The notes: a model not told the origin generated them from the letters alone. Counted from the first letter of the stretch, positions 37,169 through 46,736 are shown. The stretch: DNA of 64,000 nt from Rhodospirillales bacterium (GCA_021775005.1 JAJFIK010000087.1:1-64000), one strand, 5' to 3'. Translations and numbers: made by a program.

Positions 37169-39094
37169 TTACTGTGATTTACGCCGCCGCCGCGCCATGG
37201 CGACAACCAAACCTAGAACCCCAAGAAGAGGCCAATCCCCTATACGCCCATATAGTGTGGGCGAGGCTGCTTGAGGTAAGGGCGAGTCGATAATTCCGAA
37301 CTCATTCAGACCTAGCTGTTCGAGGGAGCGGCCATAAGGATCAATAATCGCCGATATGCCGGTGTTGGCGGCGCGTACAAGGGGCAGGCCCTCTTCAATG
37401 GCCCGCACCCGAGAAATCCCAAGATGCTGTCTTGGGCCGGTGGAATCGCCAAACCAGGAATCATCGGTGACTTGCACGAGCCAGCCGGGGCGGCGGGCCG
37501 GATCAACGACTTGACCAGGGAACACCGCTTCAAAGCACACCAGCGGACCCACATCTGGGGCCCCGGGAACAGACAGCGTCCGCGCGCCCGGCCCTGGCGA
37601 AAGATCGACCCGCTGGGAGGCAACATTTCGAAAACCCAGACGCTCAAGTATGAAACGAAGGGGCAGATATTCGCCAAAAGGCACCAAGTGATGCTTGTCG
37701 TAGGTGGCGATGATCTCCGCCTCGGCATTCAAAATGTGTAGCGCGTTGTAGTAATTGGTGACGCCGCCTGGTTCACGCTCGAGCCGCAGTGCGCCGGTAA
37801 TCAATGACGCGCCGCCTAAGGCGGAGGCCAGCTCCCGCCGCGCCGTGGTCGCTTGGGCCAGAACGAAGGGAACCGCAGATTCTGGCCAAATCACATGGGT
37901 AATTGGCGCGCTGGACTCAACTTGGGTTTGGGCCAACAAGCGATCCCAGATGGCATCGCGATTTTCAGGGCGCCACTTTTCAGCCTGCGGCACATTAGGT
38001 TGCACGATGCGTAGATTGACCCCTTCCACGTAACTCTCTGGTCCCGTGGGGGCGAGATAAAGCCGCACGGCCCCCGCGCTCCAAACAATCCCGATCAGCA
38101 AAATGGCAAAAAATGGCCAACGCCAATTTGTCGTTTCGCGTTGATGGGCAAAAAGCGTTGCCGGGCTGGCGGCAGTCAAGATGGTGAGAAAGCTAAGGCC
38201 ATAGACCCCGATGTAGGCTGTTGATTGCAGCACATCGGGCACCCCGCCCCAGGCATATCCCATCAGGTTCCACGGCAAGCCGGTGAAGAGGGTCCCGCGC
38301 ATGAGCTCAAAGATTGCAAAAGCCGCCGCAAATACCAGCACACGCACCGCGCCGGGACGCCACAGCGCCCGCGCCAACCACATGGCACCGCCGGTAAACA
38401 ACGCTAATCCCGCAGGCAGCGCTGCCATGGCAAAGGGAATCATCCAGGCATAGGCCTCCGCCTCCACAAGAAAGGCAAAGGCGATCCAGTAAAACCCGGT
38501 GAGAAAAAACGGAAACCCAAACCACCATCCCATGGCAAAGGCTTGGCGCCGCCCCTTGCCATGATCTTCCATCCCGTCGATGAGCCAGATCAGCGGCACA
38601 AGCGCGAGAGGAAGCAGCGGCAATATGTAAAACGGAGCCATGGTCAACCCGGCCAAGAGCCCGGCGATGGCGGCAAGGCCATAGCGCCGCCAGCTCGTAA
38701 ACCCACTGATGCGTAAACGGAGCCGGCGCCCCAATTGCCGAAACCCCGAAACCGAAGATGATGGTGCTGCCGCCCCGGTCATCTGATCAACATTGGAAAA
38801 TGATTGTGACGGTGCCGGGCGGTCAAGCACAATGGGAGGGGCGCCGACCTCGCCAAAGACGCCGCCCACAGGCAGCGCGCGGGCTTTGGCTTTTGCCCTC
38901 GCCGCTTTGCCCTTTTTCGATTTCGAACCATTCCCCCCCGCAGGCGTTGGCGGGGGCGGGGTTGCTTCTGGCGCGGCTACAGGACCGTTATCGCTCTGAT
39001 CGCCAGGCGCAGTATCGCTAGGCGCAGTATCACTGGGCCCTGCCACGAGGGGCTCAGTCGGATTTGCTGGATTGTCTTTGTCCGGTCCCGTCAC
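37169..39094 (-). CDS. lnt: Apolipoprotein N-acyltransferase with long N-terminal extension
   Basis: Inner-membrane enzyme that adds the third acyl chain to lipoproteins. The catalytic nitrilase domain shows the triad: Glu in VIWPESAVPFV, Lys in ATYDKHHLVPFGEYLP, and Cys in GPLVCFEAVFPG. Six or more membrane helices precede it, from YGLAAIAGLLAGLTMAPF near residue 138. The first 130 residues are extra. They are rich in Pro, Ala, Gly and Ser with a duplicated PSDTA unit and a basic KSKKGKAARAKAKAR segment, probably disordered and cytoplasmic. The start is GTG 39094 with AGGGGA upstream, 41 bases inside the CorC-like gene. The extension is therefore probably translated. Confidence 0.94.
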   Translation of the reverse strand: MTGPDKDNPANPTEPLVAGPSDTAPSDTAPGDQSDNGPVAAPEATPPPPTPAGGNGSKSKKGKAARAKAKARALPVGGVFGEVGAPPIVLDRPAPSQSFSNVDQMTGAAAPSSSVSGFRQLGRRLRLRISGFTSWRRYGLAAIAGLLAGLTMAPFYILPLLPLALVPLIWLIDGMEDHGKGRRQAFAMGWWFGFPFFLTGFYWIAFAFLVEAEAYAWMIPFAMAALPAGLALFTGGAMWLARALWRPGAVRVLVFAAAFAIFELMRGTLFTGLPWNLMGYAWGGVPDVLQSTAYIGVYGLSFLTILTAASPATLFAHQRETTNWRWPFFAILLIGIVWSAGAVRLYLAPTGPESYVEGVNLRIVQPNVPQAEKWRPENRDAIWDRLLAQTQVESSAPITHVIWPESAVPFVLAQATTARRELASALGGASLITGALRLEREPGGVTNYYNALHILNAEAEIIATYDKHHLVPFGEYLPLRFILERLGFRNVASQRVDLSPGPGARTLSVPGAPDVGPLVCFEAVFPGQVVDPARRPGWLVQVTDDSWFGDSTGPRQHLGISRVRAIEEGLPLVRAANTGISAIIDPYGRSLEQLGLNEFGIIDSPLPQAASPTLYGRIGDWPLLGVLGLVVAMARRRRKSQ

Positions 39095-40124
39095 TTAGTT
39101 CCCCTACATCCCCTGTCTTGGCCGGTGCCTCTGCAATGGTCTGCGCCCCTGTATTGGCCTGCGCCTCCGTATTGGCCTGCGCTTCAACCGGCAACACCCG
39201 CACGCGTTTGACGCGCCGCGGGTCAGCATCGACCACATGCAGCTCAACTCCGCCAGGGTGGCGTACCACCTCTCCGCGCTGCGGCACACGCCCCAGCAAT
39301 GAAAACACCAGTCCCCCCAGTGTGTCCACGTCCTCTTCCCAATCATCTGGCGTCAGGTCGAGGCCCGTTGCCTCTTCAAATTCCTCGATTTCCATGCGGG
39401 CGTCGGCCAAAAAGGCCCCATCAGGGACCTTAATAAGCCGTGGCGAGGTGTCCACGTCATGTTCGTCTTCAATGTCACCAACGATTTCCTCGACCAAATC
39501 TTCGATGGTCAAGAGCCCGTCGGTGCCGCCATACTCATCAATCACAAGCGCCATATGGATGCGCGTGGTCCGCATGCGCACCAATAAGTCTGCCAGCGGC
39601 ATCGACGGCGGCACGCAAATAACCTCCCGCTTGAGACGGGCCAAGCTAATGGACTCCGCAGGGTCGTGTCGGCCGGCGAGGGCTGCCATGATATCTTTGA
39701 TATGAACCATGCCCACAGGATCATCGAGTGTGCCGCGGAACACGGGCAACCGCGAGTGGGCCGCATCGCGAAACACTTTCATGGCTTCATCAAATTCCGT
39801 GTCAACCTCAAGGGCGATGATGTCCGCGCGCGGCACCATGACATCGTCCACGCGCAAGTGGCCAAAATCCACAAGCTTCTTGAGAATCTCTCGTTGGGTA
39901 TCTGAAAATGCTGCCGTCGTGCCTTCGTGATCGCCGATGACCTCTTCAAAGCCTTTTTGCAGCGATGCCTGCACTTCTTCTTGCGGCGGCACGGCCTCCG
40001 CACCGAATAGGCGCCGCACCGTACCCCAAAGACCTTTGGCGTTTCCGTTTCCGTTTCCGTTCCCGTTCCCGTTTTGGCCACTATGTCCATTACCATTATA
40101 GGCCATGGGCGGCTTCCGAGACAT
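39054..40124 (-). CDS. CorC/TlyC-type CBS-domain protein
   Basis: 356 residues, no membrane helix. After a (Gly-Asn) run at residues 11-18 there is a DUF21-less start, then a CBS pair (MVPRADIIALEVDTEFDEAM to MVHIKDIMAAL, and CVPPSMPLADLLVRMRTTRIHMAL to LTIEDLVEEIVGDIEDE). A CorC_HlyC transporter-associated domain follows (FLADARMEIEEFEEATGLDL to RGEVVRHPGGVELHVVDADP). The tail holds AQANTEAQANTG repeats. Family members are linked to Mg/Co efflux and are encoded beside ybeY and lnt as here. ATG 40124 follows AAGGA. Confidence 0.9.
   Translation of the reverse strand: MSRKPPMAYNGNGHSGQNGNGNGNGNGNAKGLWGTVRRLFGAEAVPPQEEVQASLQKGFEEVIGDHEGTTAAFSDTQREILKKLVDFGHLRVDDVMVPRADIIALEVDTEFDEAMKVFRDAAHSRLPVFRGTLDDPVGMVHIKDIMAALAGRHDPAESISLARLKREVICVPPSMPLADLLVRMRTTRIHMALVIDEYGGTDGLLTIEDLVEEIVGDIEDEHDVDTSPRLIKVPDGAFLADARMEIEEFEEATGLDLTPDDWEEDVDTLGGLVFSLLGRVPQRGEVVRHPGGVELHVVDADPRRVKRVRVLPVEAQANTEAQANTGAQTIAEAPAKTGDVGELSDGTGQRQSSKSD
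40041..40070. repeat. Hexanucleotide tandem repeat coding Gly-Asn
   Basis: On the plus strand three copies of GTTTCC are followed by two of GTTCCC, giving five Gly-Asn units in the N-terminus of the CorC-like protein. The unit is a multiple of three, so changes in copy number would change length but not frame. Confidence 0.85.
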
Positions 40125-40596
40125 TTTGATCCTTATACGGATCATCAATTTCAAGGCGGCTAAGAATATCGCGCTCTAGCGCTTCCATACGAGATGCATC
40201 CTCAGGTGATTGGTGGTCATATCCCAGCAAGTGTAATACGCCATGGGCAACAAGATGACTGCAGTGGTCGGAAAATGATTTGCCTTGCAGCCGCGCTTCA
40301 GCCCGCACGGTTTCGTACGCCAATATCACGTCACCGAGCTGATCTTCGCCTGACGCGTTCGGCATCTCTGGCGCTGGAAAGGACAGCACGTTTGTTGCTT
40401 TGTCTTGATCGCGATAGTGCGCATTTAAAATTTGCGCTTCTTTGTTATTTGAAAAGCGAATGGCAATCGCGCCGCTAAGCACTTCAGACCCCAGGTGTTC
40501 CTCAATAGCGCCGATAACACGGCGCGTTATACTTTCTGGGTCGTCTGGTTCAGATTGCCAGGCGGCATCTGCCACCTGTACCTCGATGTTAGGCAT
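40096..40596 (-). CDS. ybeY: Endoribonuclease YbeY (16S rRNA maturation)
   Basis: 166-residue metal-dependent RNase needed for 16S rRNA 3' processing and 70S quality control. The zinc motif is HLVAHGVLHLLGYDH (His-x3-His-x5-His) near residue 121. The central sheet holds IRFSNNKEAQILNAHYRDQDKATNVLSFP. ATG 40596 matches the family start (MPNIEVQV). It begins eight bases inside phoH and ends 29 bases inside the CorC-like gene. Confidence 0.95.
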   Translation of the reverse strand: MPNIEVQVADAAWQSEPDDPESITRRVIGAIEEHLGSEVLSGAIAIRFSNNKEAQILNAHYRDQDKATNVLSFPAPEMPNASGEDQLGDVILAYETVRAEARLQGKSFSDHCSHLVAHGVLHLLGYDHQSPEDASRMEALERDILSRLEIDDPYKDQNVSEAAHGL

Positions 40597-41569
40597 TATT
40601 CTCCACCTTAGGCATGCCGCTCTCCACTTTGTCATAGGCACGCACAATACGAGTGACCAAAGGATGCCGCACAACATCCACATCTGTAAACCGGCTTATC
40701 GCCACGCCCTTAACGCCGGTCAGGATACGCTCAGCCTCAACAACACCAGATCGAACCCCGTTGGGAAGGTCAACTTGGCTTGGGTCACCGGTCACAACCA
40801 TGCGGGAATTCTCCCCCAGGCGCGTCAGGAACATCTTCATTTGCGTTGAGGTGGCGTTCTGGGCTTCGTCAAGAATGATGAAGGCGTTGGCAAGGGTGCG
40901 CCCGCGCATAAACGCCAAGGGGGCCACTTCTATTTCGCCGCTTTCAAGTTTCTTTGCCACCTGCTCAGCAATCATCGTGTCAAATAGCGCGTCGTAGAGC
41001 GGGCGCAAATATGGATCAACCTTTTCGCGCAAATCGCCCGGCAGAAATCCAAGGCGCTCCCCTGCTTCAACGGCAGGGCGCGATAGAATGATCCGGTCCA
41101 CTTTGCCTTCGAGCATCATTTGAACGGCCATGGCCGCGGCAACATAGGTCTTGCCTGTCCCCGCAGGGCCGAGCCCGAACACAAGTTCGTTGCTGCGGAT
41201 AGCATGAATGTATTCTGCCTGACGCGGCGTGCGCGGGGTGATGATGCGCTTTTGGGTTTGGATCCGAAGATCCTTATCCATGTCATGTTCGCCCAAAGAG
41301 AGACCGCCCAAAGCAAGCCGCAAGGCACCATCCACATCCCCCGGCGCTACCGCCTGCCCGGCAACTAGCCGATCATGGAGCGCGGTAAGAACCAATGTCG
41401 CTACATCAATGGCATCATCTTCGCCATCAACAGTGATGGTCGTGCCACGCGGGGAACAATGAACATCAAGCGCTTGTTCGATCTGCGCCAGATGCCGATC
41501 ATGCTCGCCATAAAGCTCCGCAAGGTGCTGGCTGTTCTCAAACGTAAGGGCGCGCTTTAGTCTGGTCAT
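40589..41569 (-). CDS. phoH: PhoH-like ATPase (PhoL/YbeZ)
   Basis: 326-residue RNA-linked ATPase. Walker A is [15 protein letters not shown] near residue 135, and Walker B is [24 protein letters not shown] near 235. The preceding segment [20 protein letters not shown] is family typical. It is usually coupled with ybeY, and the order miaB-phoH-ybeY is conserved. The ATG overlaps the miaB stop by four bases. Confidence 0.95.
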   Translation of the reverse strand: MTRLKRALTFENSQHLAELYGEHDRHLAQIEQALDVHCSPRGTTITVDGEDDAIDVATLVLTALHDRLVAGQAVAPGDVDGALRLALGGLSLGEHDMDKDLRIQTQKRIITPRTPRQAEYIHAIRSNELVFGLGPAGTGKTYVAAAMAVQMMLEGKVDRIILSRPAVEAGERLGFLPGDLREKVDPYLRPLYDALFDTMIAEQVAKKLESGEIEVAPLAFMRGRTLANAFIILDEAQNATSTQMKMFLTRLGENSRMVVTGDPSQVDLPNGVRSGVVEAERILTGVKGVAISRFTDVDVVRHPLVTRIVRAYDKVESGMPKVENNA

Positions 41570-42930
41570 GCGACCTCACGATCAGCGGCGCGCAGCAATT
41601 CACCGCCAAGGGAATTGGCCTGCACCGCTTTGATTTTCACGCGGGCGATCTGCCCCAGCAGTGCCGTTGGCGCATCCACGTGGACAGGCTGCAAATAAGG
41701 ACTGCGCCCGGTGAGTTGGCCCTTATGCCGCCCCGGCTTTTCAAACAGGACATCAAGCTCGCGGTCCACCATGGCCCCATGAAAAGCGGCGGCTTGCGCA
41801 TTCAATAGCGCTTGCAGGCGAGCCAGCCGATCAGACTTTACCTCATCGGGAATCTGATTTTCCATATCCGCGCCGGGGGTTCCGGGGCGCGGCGAGTACT
41901 TAAACGAATAGGCTTGCGCGTAATTGATGTCTTTGATGAGCGTCATGGTCGCATCAAAATCTGCATCGGTTTCACCAGGAAACCCGACAATGAAGTCTGA
42001 TGAAAGCGCCAGGTCATTCCGTGCCGCGCGAATCCGCGCCACCAAGGCGCGGTACTCATCACCCGTGTGCTGACGGTTCATGGCTTTAAGAATTTTGTCC
42101 GACCCCGATTGCACCGGCAGGTGCAAATACGGCATCAATTTCTCAACCCGCCCATGAGCTTCGATCAGCTCATCATCCATGTCGCGCGGGTGCGACGTGG
42201 TGTAGCGAATGCGCTCAAGGCCAGTGATATCTGCAAGCTGCCCGATGAGACGACCAAGACCACAAGGTTTGCCGCCTGCGTCATCACCGTGGAAGGCGTT
42301 GACGTTTTGCCCCAGTAGGGTGATTTCCCGCACGCCGCTTTCAACCAGCCCTCGCGCTTCGGTCATGATTTGCGCCACGGGACGTGAAAACTCAGCCCCG
42401 CGCGTGTACGGCACAACGCAGAAGGTACAGAACTTGTCGCAGCCTTCCTGAACCGTAAGAAAAGCAGTAGGCGCACCGTTCGCATTGGCTTTGGGCAGCG
42501 CGTCAAATTTATCTTCCACGGGAAAATCTGTGTCGAGCACTGGGCCGCCATCGCGCCCAAGCTTTGCGAGCATTTCCGGCAAGCGGTGATAATTTTGTGG
42601 ACCAAACACCATGTCCACCACCGGCGCGCGGCGGGCAATTTCTTCGCCCTCAGCTTGCGCGACGCAGCCGGCAACGGCGACGATGACATCGCCGTCTCTT
42701 GCCGCTTTCAATTTCCGCAAGCGGCCCAATTCCGAATAGACTTTTTCGGCCGCTTTTTCGCGAATATGGCAGGTGTTGAGAATCACCATATCCGCGCCCT
42801 CAGGCTCTGCGACTTGGGTATAGCCAAGGGGCGCCATGACATCAGCCATGCGGCTTGAATCATAAGCGTTCATTTGGCACCCGTAGGTCTTGATATAAAG
42901 CGTCTTGGCCAAACTAGCCGTGTCCTTCAT
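41566..42930 (-). CDS. miaB: tRNA-2-methylthio-N6-dimethylallyladenosine synthase MiaB
   Basis: Radical-SAM methylthiotransferase acting on A37 of tRNA. The protein has about 454 residues. The N-terminal UPF0004 domain holds one cluster ([32 protein letters not shown]). The radical-SAM triad is in [17 protein letters not shown] near residue 155. A TRAM domain ends the protein ([19 protein letters not shown]). ATG 42930 is used from the family start; an upstream TTG at 42981 lacks support. No clear ribosome site is visible. Confidence 0.95.
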   Translation of the reverse strand: MKDTASLAKTLYIKTYGCQMNAYDSSRMADVMAPLGYTQVAEPEGADMVILNTCHIREKAAEKVYSELGRLRKLKAARDGDVIVAVAGCVAQAEGEEIARRAPVVDMVFGPQNYHRLPEMLAKLGRDGGPVLDTDFPVEDKFDALPKANANGAPTAFLTVQEGCDKFCTFCVVPYTRGAEFSRPVAQIMTEARGLVESGVREITLLGQNVNAFHGDDAGGKPCGLGRLIGQLADITGLERIRYTTSHPRDMDDELIEAHGRVEKLMPYLHLPVQSGSDKILKAMNRQHTGDEYRALVARIRAARNDLALSSDFIVGFPGETDADFDATMTLIKDINYAQAYSFKYSPRPGTPGADMENQIPDEVKSDRLARLQALLNAQAAAFHGAMVDRELDVLFEKPGRHKGQLTGRSPYLQPVHVDAPTALLGQIARVKIKAVQANSLGGELLRAADREVA

Positions 42931-43014
42931 CACAGAGGCAGAGAGGCCGCGGGTTATGGGCCAAATGGGCGCACGGGGCAAGGGAAATGGCGTGCAGCAG
43001 CAATGGGCTAGCCC

Positions 43015-43887
43015 TCATTCCGCCGCCAGTGCCGGTTCTGGGGCGGGCCGCGCGAAGGCTGCTTTGTCCAACGGCTCAGGCTCACCCTTGCGCGCGAGCA
43101 GGTCATGCTCATGAGAGCGGCTGATCAACGCCTCGCACCAACTGGCCAAGTGCTTGCGCGATTCAAACTCACTGCGCCGCACCGGGGCGTGAAACCGCAG
43201 CACCACTTCTAGGGGGCCGAGAGTATAGCCAAGGTACTTGTGGGAGAGAAACGGCATGTCCCCATACCAGCCAAAATAAGGCCGCAATGACCGCCCCAAA
43301 GGCACGCCGGAGACGCTGCGATAGACCACAGATACCGGCTGCACCCAAAAATCGCCTTCGGTCCCGAGCGCTTCCACCGCTCCAAAAAGCGCACTTTTGA
43401 ACGGCAGGATGCGCAGGGCGTCGGACGAGGTGCCTTCGGGGAACAAAACCACATTGTCGCCGCCCGCTAGGCGTTCACTGATGAGGCGACTTTCCCGCCC
43501 GGTGCCAATGCGCCTTGTCCGATTGACAAAGACGCAGCCCGACGCCCGCGCCATCCAACCAAACAACGGCCAATTTGCCACCTCTGACTTTGCAATGAAG
43601 CAGCAGGGCACCTCGCCCCCAAGGATCGTCGCATCCAGATAGGAGGTGTGATTGGCAATGATCAGCGTGCCACTGTTTTCCGCATTGCCCGCCAGCGGCG
43701 TGCCTTTGCGCACAACTTTCATGCCGGAGACAAAACGGTGGATGCGAAAAAAGAGCATGGGTAGTTTTTTGGTGCCCGGCTTCCACACGGCCCAAAAAAG
43801 CAACTGAATCGGCAAGCACAGGATCGCTGCAATAAGAAACCCCGCCATCGCAATCCAGGCCCGGATATGACCACCCAAATAGCTCAC
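43015..43887 (-). CDS. 1-acyl-sn-glycerol-3-phosphate acyltransferase (PlsC-like)
   Basis: 290 residues. An N-terminal membrane helix (WIAMAGFLIAAILCLPIQLLF) is followed by the acyltransferase motif I NHTSYLDATILGG (NHxxxxD), motif II around GCVFVNRTRR and motif III VVLFPEGTSSDA. The long tail after residue 220 is variable. The enzyme makes phosphatidic acid, or acylates ornithine lipids as OlsA; the two cannot be told apart here. It starts with GTG at 43887, after GAGGTG. It lies between fur and miaB. Confidence 0.9.
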   Translation of the reverse strand: MSYLGGHIRAWIAMAGFLIAAILCLPIQLLFWAVWKPGTKKLPMLFFRIHRFVSGMKVVRKGTPLAGNAENSGTLIIANHTSYLDATILGGEVPCCFIAKSEVANWPLFGWMARASGCVFVNRTRRIGTGRESRLISERLAGGDNVVLFPEGTSSDALRILPFKSALFGAVEALGTEGDFWVQPVSVVYRSVSGVPLGRSLRPYFGWYGDMPFLSHKYLGYTLGPLEVVLRFHAPVRRSEFESRKHLASWCEALISRSHEHDLLARKGEPEPLDKAAFARPAPEPALAAE

Positions 43888-43952
43888 TGCTGCACCTCAC
43901 TCAAATTCAAGGGCGCAGTATAGCACATGCCAAAAGTCGTGCGGTTCTGCGA

Positions 43953-44369
43953 TTATTTCGTGTCCTTGAGGGGAATACCGTAAAGCTCGAGCCGATGATC
44001 GACGAGCTTGTAGCCAAGGTCCTTGGCGATGAATTCCTGAAGCTTCTCAATATCTTCATTGCGAAATTCAATCACTTTGCCGGTGCGCATATCAATCAAG
44101 TGATCATGATGCTCGTCGGGCACCTCTTCATAGCGCGCGCGGCCATCGCGAAAATCATGGCGCTCCAAAATACCCGCTTCCTCGAACAAACGCACCGTGC
44201 GATAGACCGTGGCGATAGAGATCTTGTCATCAATGGTACTGGCGCGGCGATAGACCTCTTCTACATCGGGATGATCTTTCGCAGTGGACAGCACGCGCGC
44301 AATAATGCGCCGTTGTTCCGTCATACGCATCCCGGCGTCTTGGCAGCGGTCTTCGATGGTTGTGGGCAT
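43953..44369 (-). CDS. fur: Ferric uptake regulator family protein (Fur/Mur)
   Basis: 138 residues. Winged-helix part: MRMTEQRRIIARVLSTAKDHPDVEEVYRRAS with recognition helix SIATVYRTVRLFEEAGILERHDF. The metal-binding part has DEHHDHLIDMRTGKVIEF near residue 88, plus the Glu and His residues of KLVDHRLELYG. There is no C-terminal CxxC pair, which is typical of alphaproteobacterial Fur/Mur proteins that may respond to manganese. The ATG at 44369 follows AGGA. It is a second Fur-family gene in the window besides irr. Confidence 0.93.
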   Translation of the reverse strand: MPTTIEDRCQDAGMRMTEQRRIIARVLSTAKDHPDVEEVYRRASTIDDKISIATVYRTVRLFEEAGILERHDFRDGRARYEEVPDEHHDHLIDMRTGKVIEFRNEDIEKLQEFIAKDLGYKLVDHRLELYGIPLKDTK

Positions 44370-44405
44370 CAAGGCAATCCTATTGTGCGCGGGTCCAGCG
44401 CGAGT

Positions 44406-44852
44406 TTAGCTGAGAACGAGACGCAGGAGCAATGCATCAATGGCCCCATTCCCCCGAGGGTAATAGTTCGTCCGCCGCCCGACAGTGACGCATCCTTGCG
44501 CTTTATAGAGCGCCAAAGCGGCATCATTGTCGGCAGCGACCTCCAAAAGCAGCTCTTTTGTGCCTGCGGTTTTGAGCTGCGCCACCAAAGCCTCAAAGAG
44601 CGCCCGGCCCAGACCCCGCCGCCGCGCCGCGGATGCTGTGGCGATCATCAGTATTTCAGCTTCAAGGCCGCTTGATCGCACCAAGACGTAAGCTGCGGGT
44701 TGGCCAGCTTCTGCGGCCACCAGTGCCGATGTTGTTGGTTTTGCCAATAGACCGTCAAAGACTACGGCCGCCCAGGGCTCCGCGCGCGCGCTGGCATCGA
44801 TGGTCGCAAGCACGGCCGCTTCGTTTGGCTCAATAAGGCGAATGTCCGTCAT
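44406..44852 (-). CDS. rimI: Ribosomal-protein-alanine N-acetyltransferase RimI
   Basis: 148-residue GNAT enzyme that acetylates the N-terminus of ribosomal protein S18. The acetyl-CoA loop is ASAARRRGLGRALFEAL near residue 74. The motif B segment is AADNDAALALYKAQGCVTVGRRTNYY, whose N-x-A-x-x-L-Y and YY match RimI. It overlaps tsaB by four bases, and tsaB-rimI-fur is a conserved set. Confidence 0.92.
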   Translation of the reverse strand: MTDIRLIEPNEAAVLATIDASARAEPWAAVVFDGLLAKPTTSALVAAEAGQPAAYVLVRSSGLEAEILMIATASAARRRGLGRALFEALVAQLKTAGTKELLLEVAADNDAALALYKAQGCVTVGRRTNYYPRGNGAIDALLLRLVLS

Positions 44853-45520
44853 GTGAATTTCAACGACGTTGGCGGCGGCAGGTCCGCATCGGGGGGCCGC
44901 AAGTAAAGCGGGCTTGGCGGTGAAGAAGGGGCGTCTCGCATTACCGCCAATTGGGCAACAAAGCGCGCCTCAGGAACCGGCGATGCCTCGCTCAGAACAC
45001 CCTTGCCCGCCAACGCGGATTGCAACAATTCCGCACCCGTACCGCCGATGGTCAGATCATCGCGGCCAAGCCCGTTGATACGCTGGGCTGCCGCTTTGAT
45101 GGTGAGCGCTTCAGGTGCGGTGAGCGGCGCAAGCGCGTCGCCTGCGAAGGCCTGCAGATAAAGCTCGCCGCGCTTGGCATCAAACACCGCCACACGCACC
45201 CCTTCACCGGACATGGCGGCAGCAAGAGCCTCAAAAGTTGTCACGCCGATAACCGGAATGCGCAGGCCAATGGCTAAGCCCCGCGCCGCAGAGAGGGCAA
45301 TGCGGGTGCCGGTGAATGTGCCCGGGCCGATGGTGCAGGCGATGCGATCCAGATCTGAGTATTTGCGTCCCGCCCCTTCAAGGACCTCGCTTATCTGGCC
45401 CATGAGGCGCTCGGCGTGACCCACGCGCATCAGCTCAAAGCGGTGCGCGGCCAACTTGCCGTCCACCAGCAGAGCTGCCGAGCACGCACTGTGCGCGGTA
45501 TCAAGACCCAAGATATTCAT
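44849..45520 (-). CDS. tsaB: tRNA threonylcarbamoyladenosine biosynthesis protein TsaB
   Basis: 223-residue ASKHA-fold partner of TsaD in t6A synthesis at tRNA A37. It starts MNILGLDTAHSACSAALLVDG and has GPGTFTGTRIALSAARGLAIGL near residue 67, the TsaB signature. The C-terminal third is variable and Pro-rich. ATG at 45520. It is followed by rimI with an ATGA-type overlap. TsaD and TsaE are not in the window. Confidence 0.94.
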   Translation of the reverse strand: MNILGLDTAHSACSAALLVDGKLAAHRFELMRVGHAERLMGQISEVLEGAGRKYSDLDRIACTIGPGTFTGTRIALSAARGLAIGLRIPVIGVTTFEALAAAMSGEGVRVAVFDAKRGELYLQAFAGDALAPLTAPEALTIKAAAQRINGLGRDDLTIGGTGAELLQSALAGKGVLSEASPVPEARFVAQLAVMRDAPSSPPSPLYLRPPDADLPPPTSLKFT

Positions 45521-45529
45521 GGGCGCTTT

Positions 45530-46123
45530 CTAGAGGACTTGGCACGCCTCGCCAAATGAAAGCCGCGGGCTGCGCGGGAATAGTTGCTCTTGTTCGCCAT
45601 AACCGATGGAGCAGATGAAATTTGAGCGCCACGAGGTATCGGCGAAAAACTCCTTATCAACGCCGGCATTGTCGAACCCTGACATGGGGCCGCAATCGAG
45701 CCCCAGCGCCCGCGCCGCGATGATGAAATAGGCCCCTTGAAGGGAGCTATTGCGAAACGCGGTGGTTTGGATCAGCTCCTCATTTCCCGCAAACCAGTTC
45801 CGGGCACCAGGATTATGGGGGAAAAGCTCGGGGATCTTCTCATAGAACTCAAGATCATAGGCAATGATCACGCACGCCGGGGCGCTCAGCACCTTGTCGA
45901 CATTTGTCGGGATCAGATGGGGCTTTAGCCGCGCCTTGGCGTCATCGGACTGCACGAATATAAACCGCGCGGGCGAACAATTGGCCGAGGTGGGACCCCA
46001 CTTTGTGAGCTCATACACCGCCTGGACCAGGGTCTCGCTAACAGGCTCGTCACGCCAAAAGCTGTGGGAGCGTGCCTCGCGAAAGATTTGGTCGAGGCCC
46101 GCGTCATTGACGGTATCGCTCAT
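45530..46123 (-). CDS. RutE-like malonic semialdehyde reductase/nitroreductase family
   Basis: 197-residue FMN-dependent nitroreductase-fold protein. The opening IFREARSHSFWRDEPVSETL and the FMN-binding KWGPTSANCSPARFIFV are characteristic of the RutE/HadB-like subgroup that reduces malonic semialdehyde to 3-hydroxypropionate. No other rut genes are near, so a role in pyrimidine breakdown is not supported. It sits nine bases before tsaB. Confidence 0.87.
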   Translation of the reverse strand: MSDTVNDAGLDQIFREARSHSFWRDEPVSETLVQAVYELTKWGPTSANCSPARFIFVQSDDAKARLKPHLIPTNVDKVLSAPACVIIAYDLEFYEKIPELFPHNPGARNWFAGNEELIQTTAFRNSSLQGAYFIIAARALGLDCGPMSGFDNAGVDKEFFADTSWRSNFICSIGYGEQEQLFPRSPRLSFGEACQVL

Positions 46124-46140
46124 TTATGGGCCTCCGATAA

Positions 46141-46698
46141 TTATTGAACGGCTTCGACAAGCTCTACTTCAGGAACGTAGTGCCGCAACATGTTCTCAAT
46201 GCCGTTTTTCAAGGTAATCGCAGAAGAGGGGCAGCCTGCGCAGGCCCCGCGCATGTGCAAGTAGACGACACCTTCTTTGAAACCATGAAATACAATATCG
46301 CCGCCATCTTGGGCCACAGCGGGGCGCACCCGCGTGTCCAAGAGCTCTTTGATCTGCGCCACCACATCACTGTCCTCGCCGGCATAATCCGCGTGCCCTT
46401 GGGGCGCGGCAGCTTTTTGCGCCAGCACCGGTTGCCCGGAGGTGTAGTGCTCCATAATCGCGCCGAGGAGCATGGGCTTTAAGTGCTGCCACTCGCCAGC
46501 GGCCTTGGACACGGTGATAAAGTCAGTACCCAGAAATACGCTGGTGACGCCCTCGACAGAAAAAAGCGCCGAGGCGAGCGGTGAAATCGACGCTGACTCC
46601 GCCGTGGGAAAGTCCATTGCGCCCTCAGGCAACACGTCTTTTCCGGGCAGAAACTTCAATGTTGCCGGATTTGGCGTCGCTTCGGTTTGAATAAACAT
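46141..46698 (-). CDS. nfuA: NifU-family Fe-S carrier (NfuA-like)
   Basis: 185 residues. The N-terminal Nfu_N domain (MFIQTEATPNPATLKFLPG) is joined to a C-terminal NifU-like domain near residue 110, with the cluster-binding CxxC in MRGACAGCPSSAITLKNGIE. It delivers [4Fe-4S] clusters to target proteins. In this window the probable clients include MiaB, ThiC and the Hdr-like protein. It is divergent from the cyclase gene, with only 38 bases between. Confidence 0.94.
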   Translation of the reverse strand: MFIQTEATPNPATLKFLPGKDVLPEGAMDFPTAESASISPLASALFSVEGVTSVFLGTDFITVSKAAGEWQHLKPMLLGAIMEHYTSGQPVLAQKAAAPQGHADYAGEDSDVVAQIKELLDTRVRPAVAQDGGDIVFHGFKEGVVYLHMRGACAGCPSSAITLKNGIENMLRHYVPEVELVEAVQ

Positions 46699-46736
46699 GG
46701 CCTGTGCCTCTCAAAATCTACGCATAGAGGGTATAC

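Noticed and set aside
40041-40070. Phase-variation switch by the hexanucleotide repeat
   Set aside because: The unit is six bases, so slippage cannot shift the reading frame.
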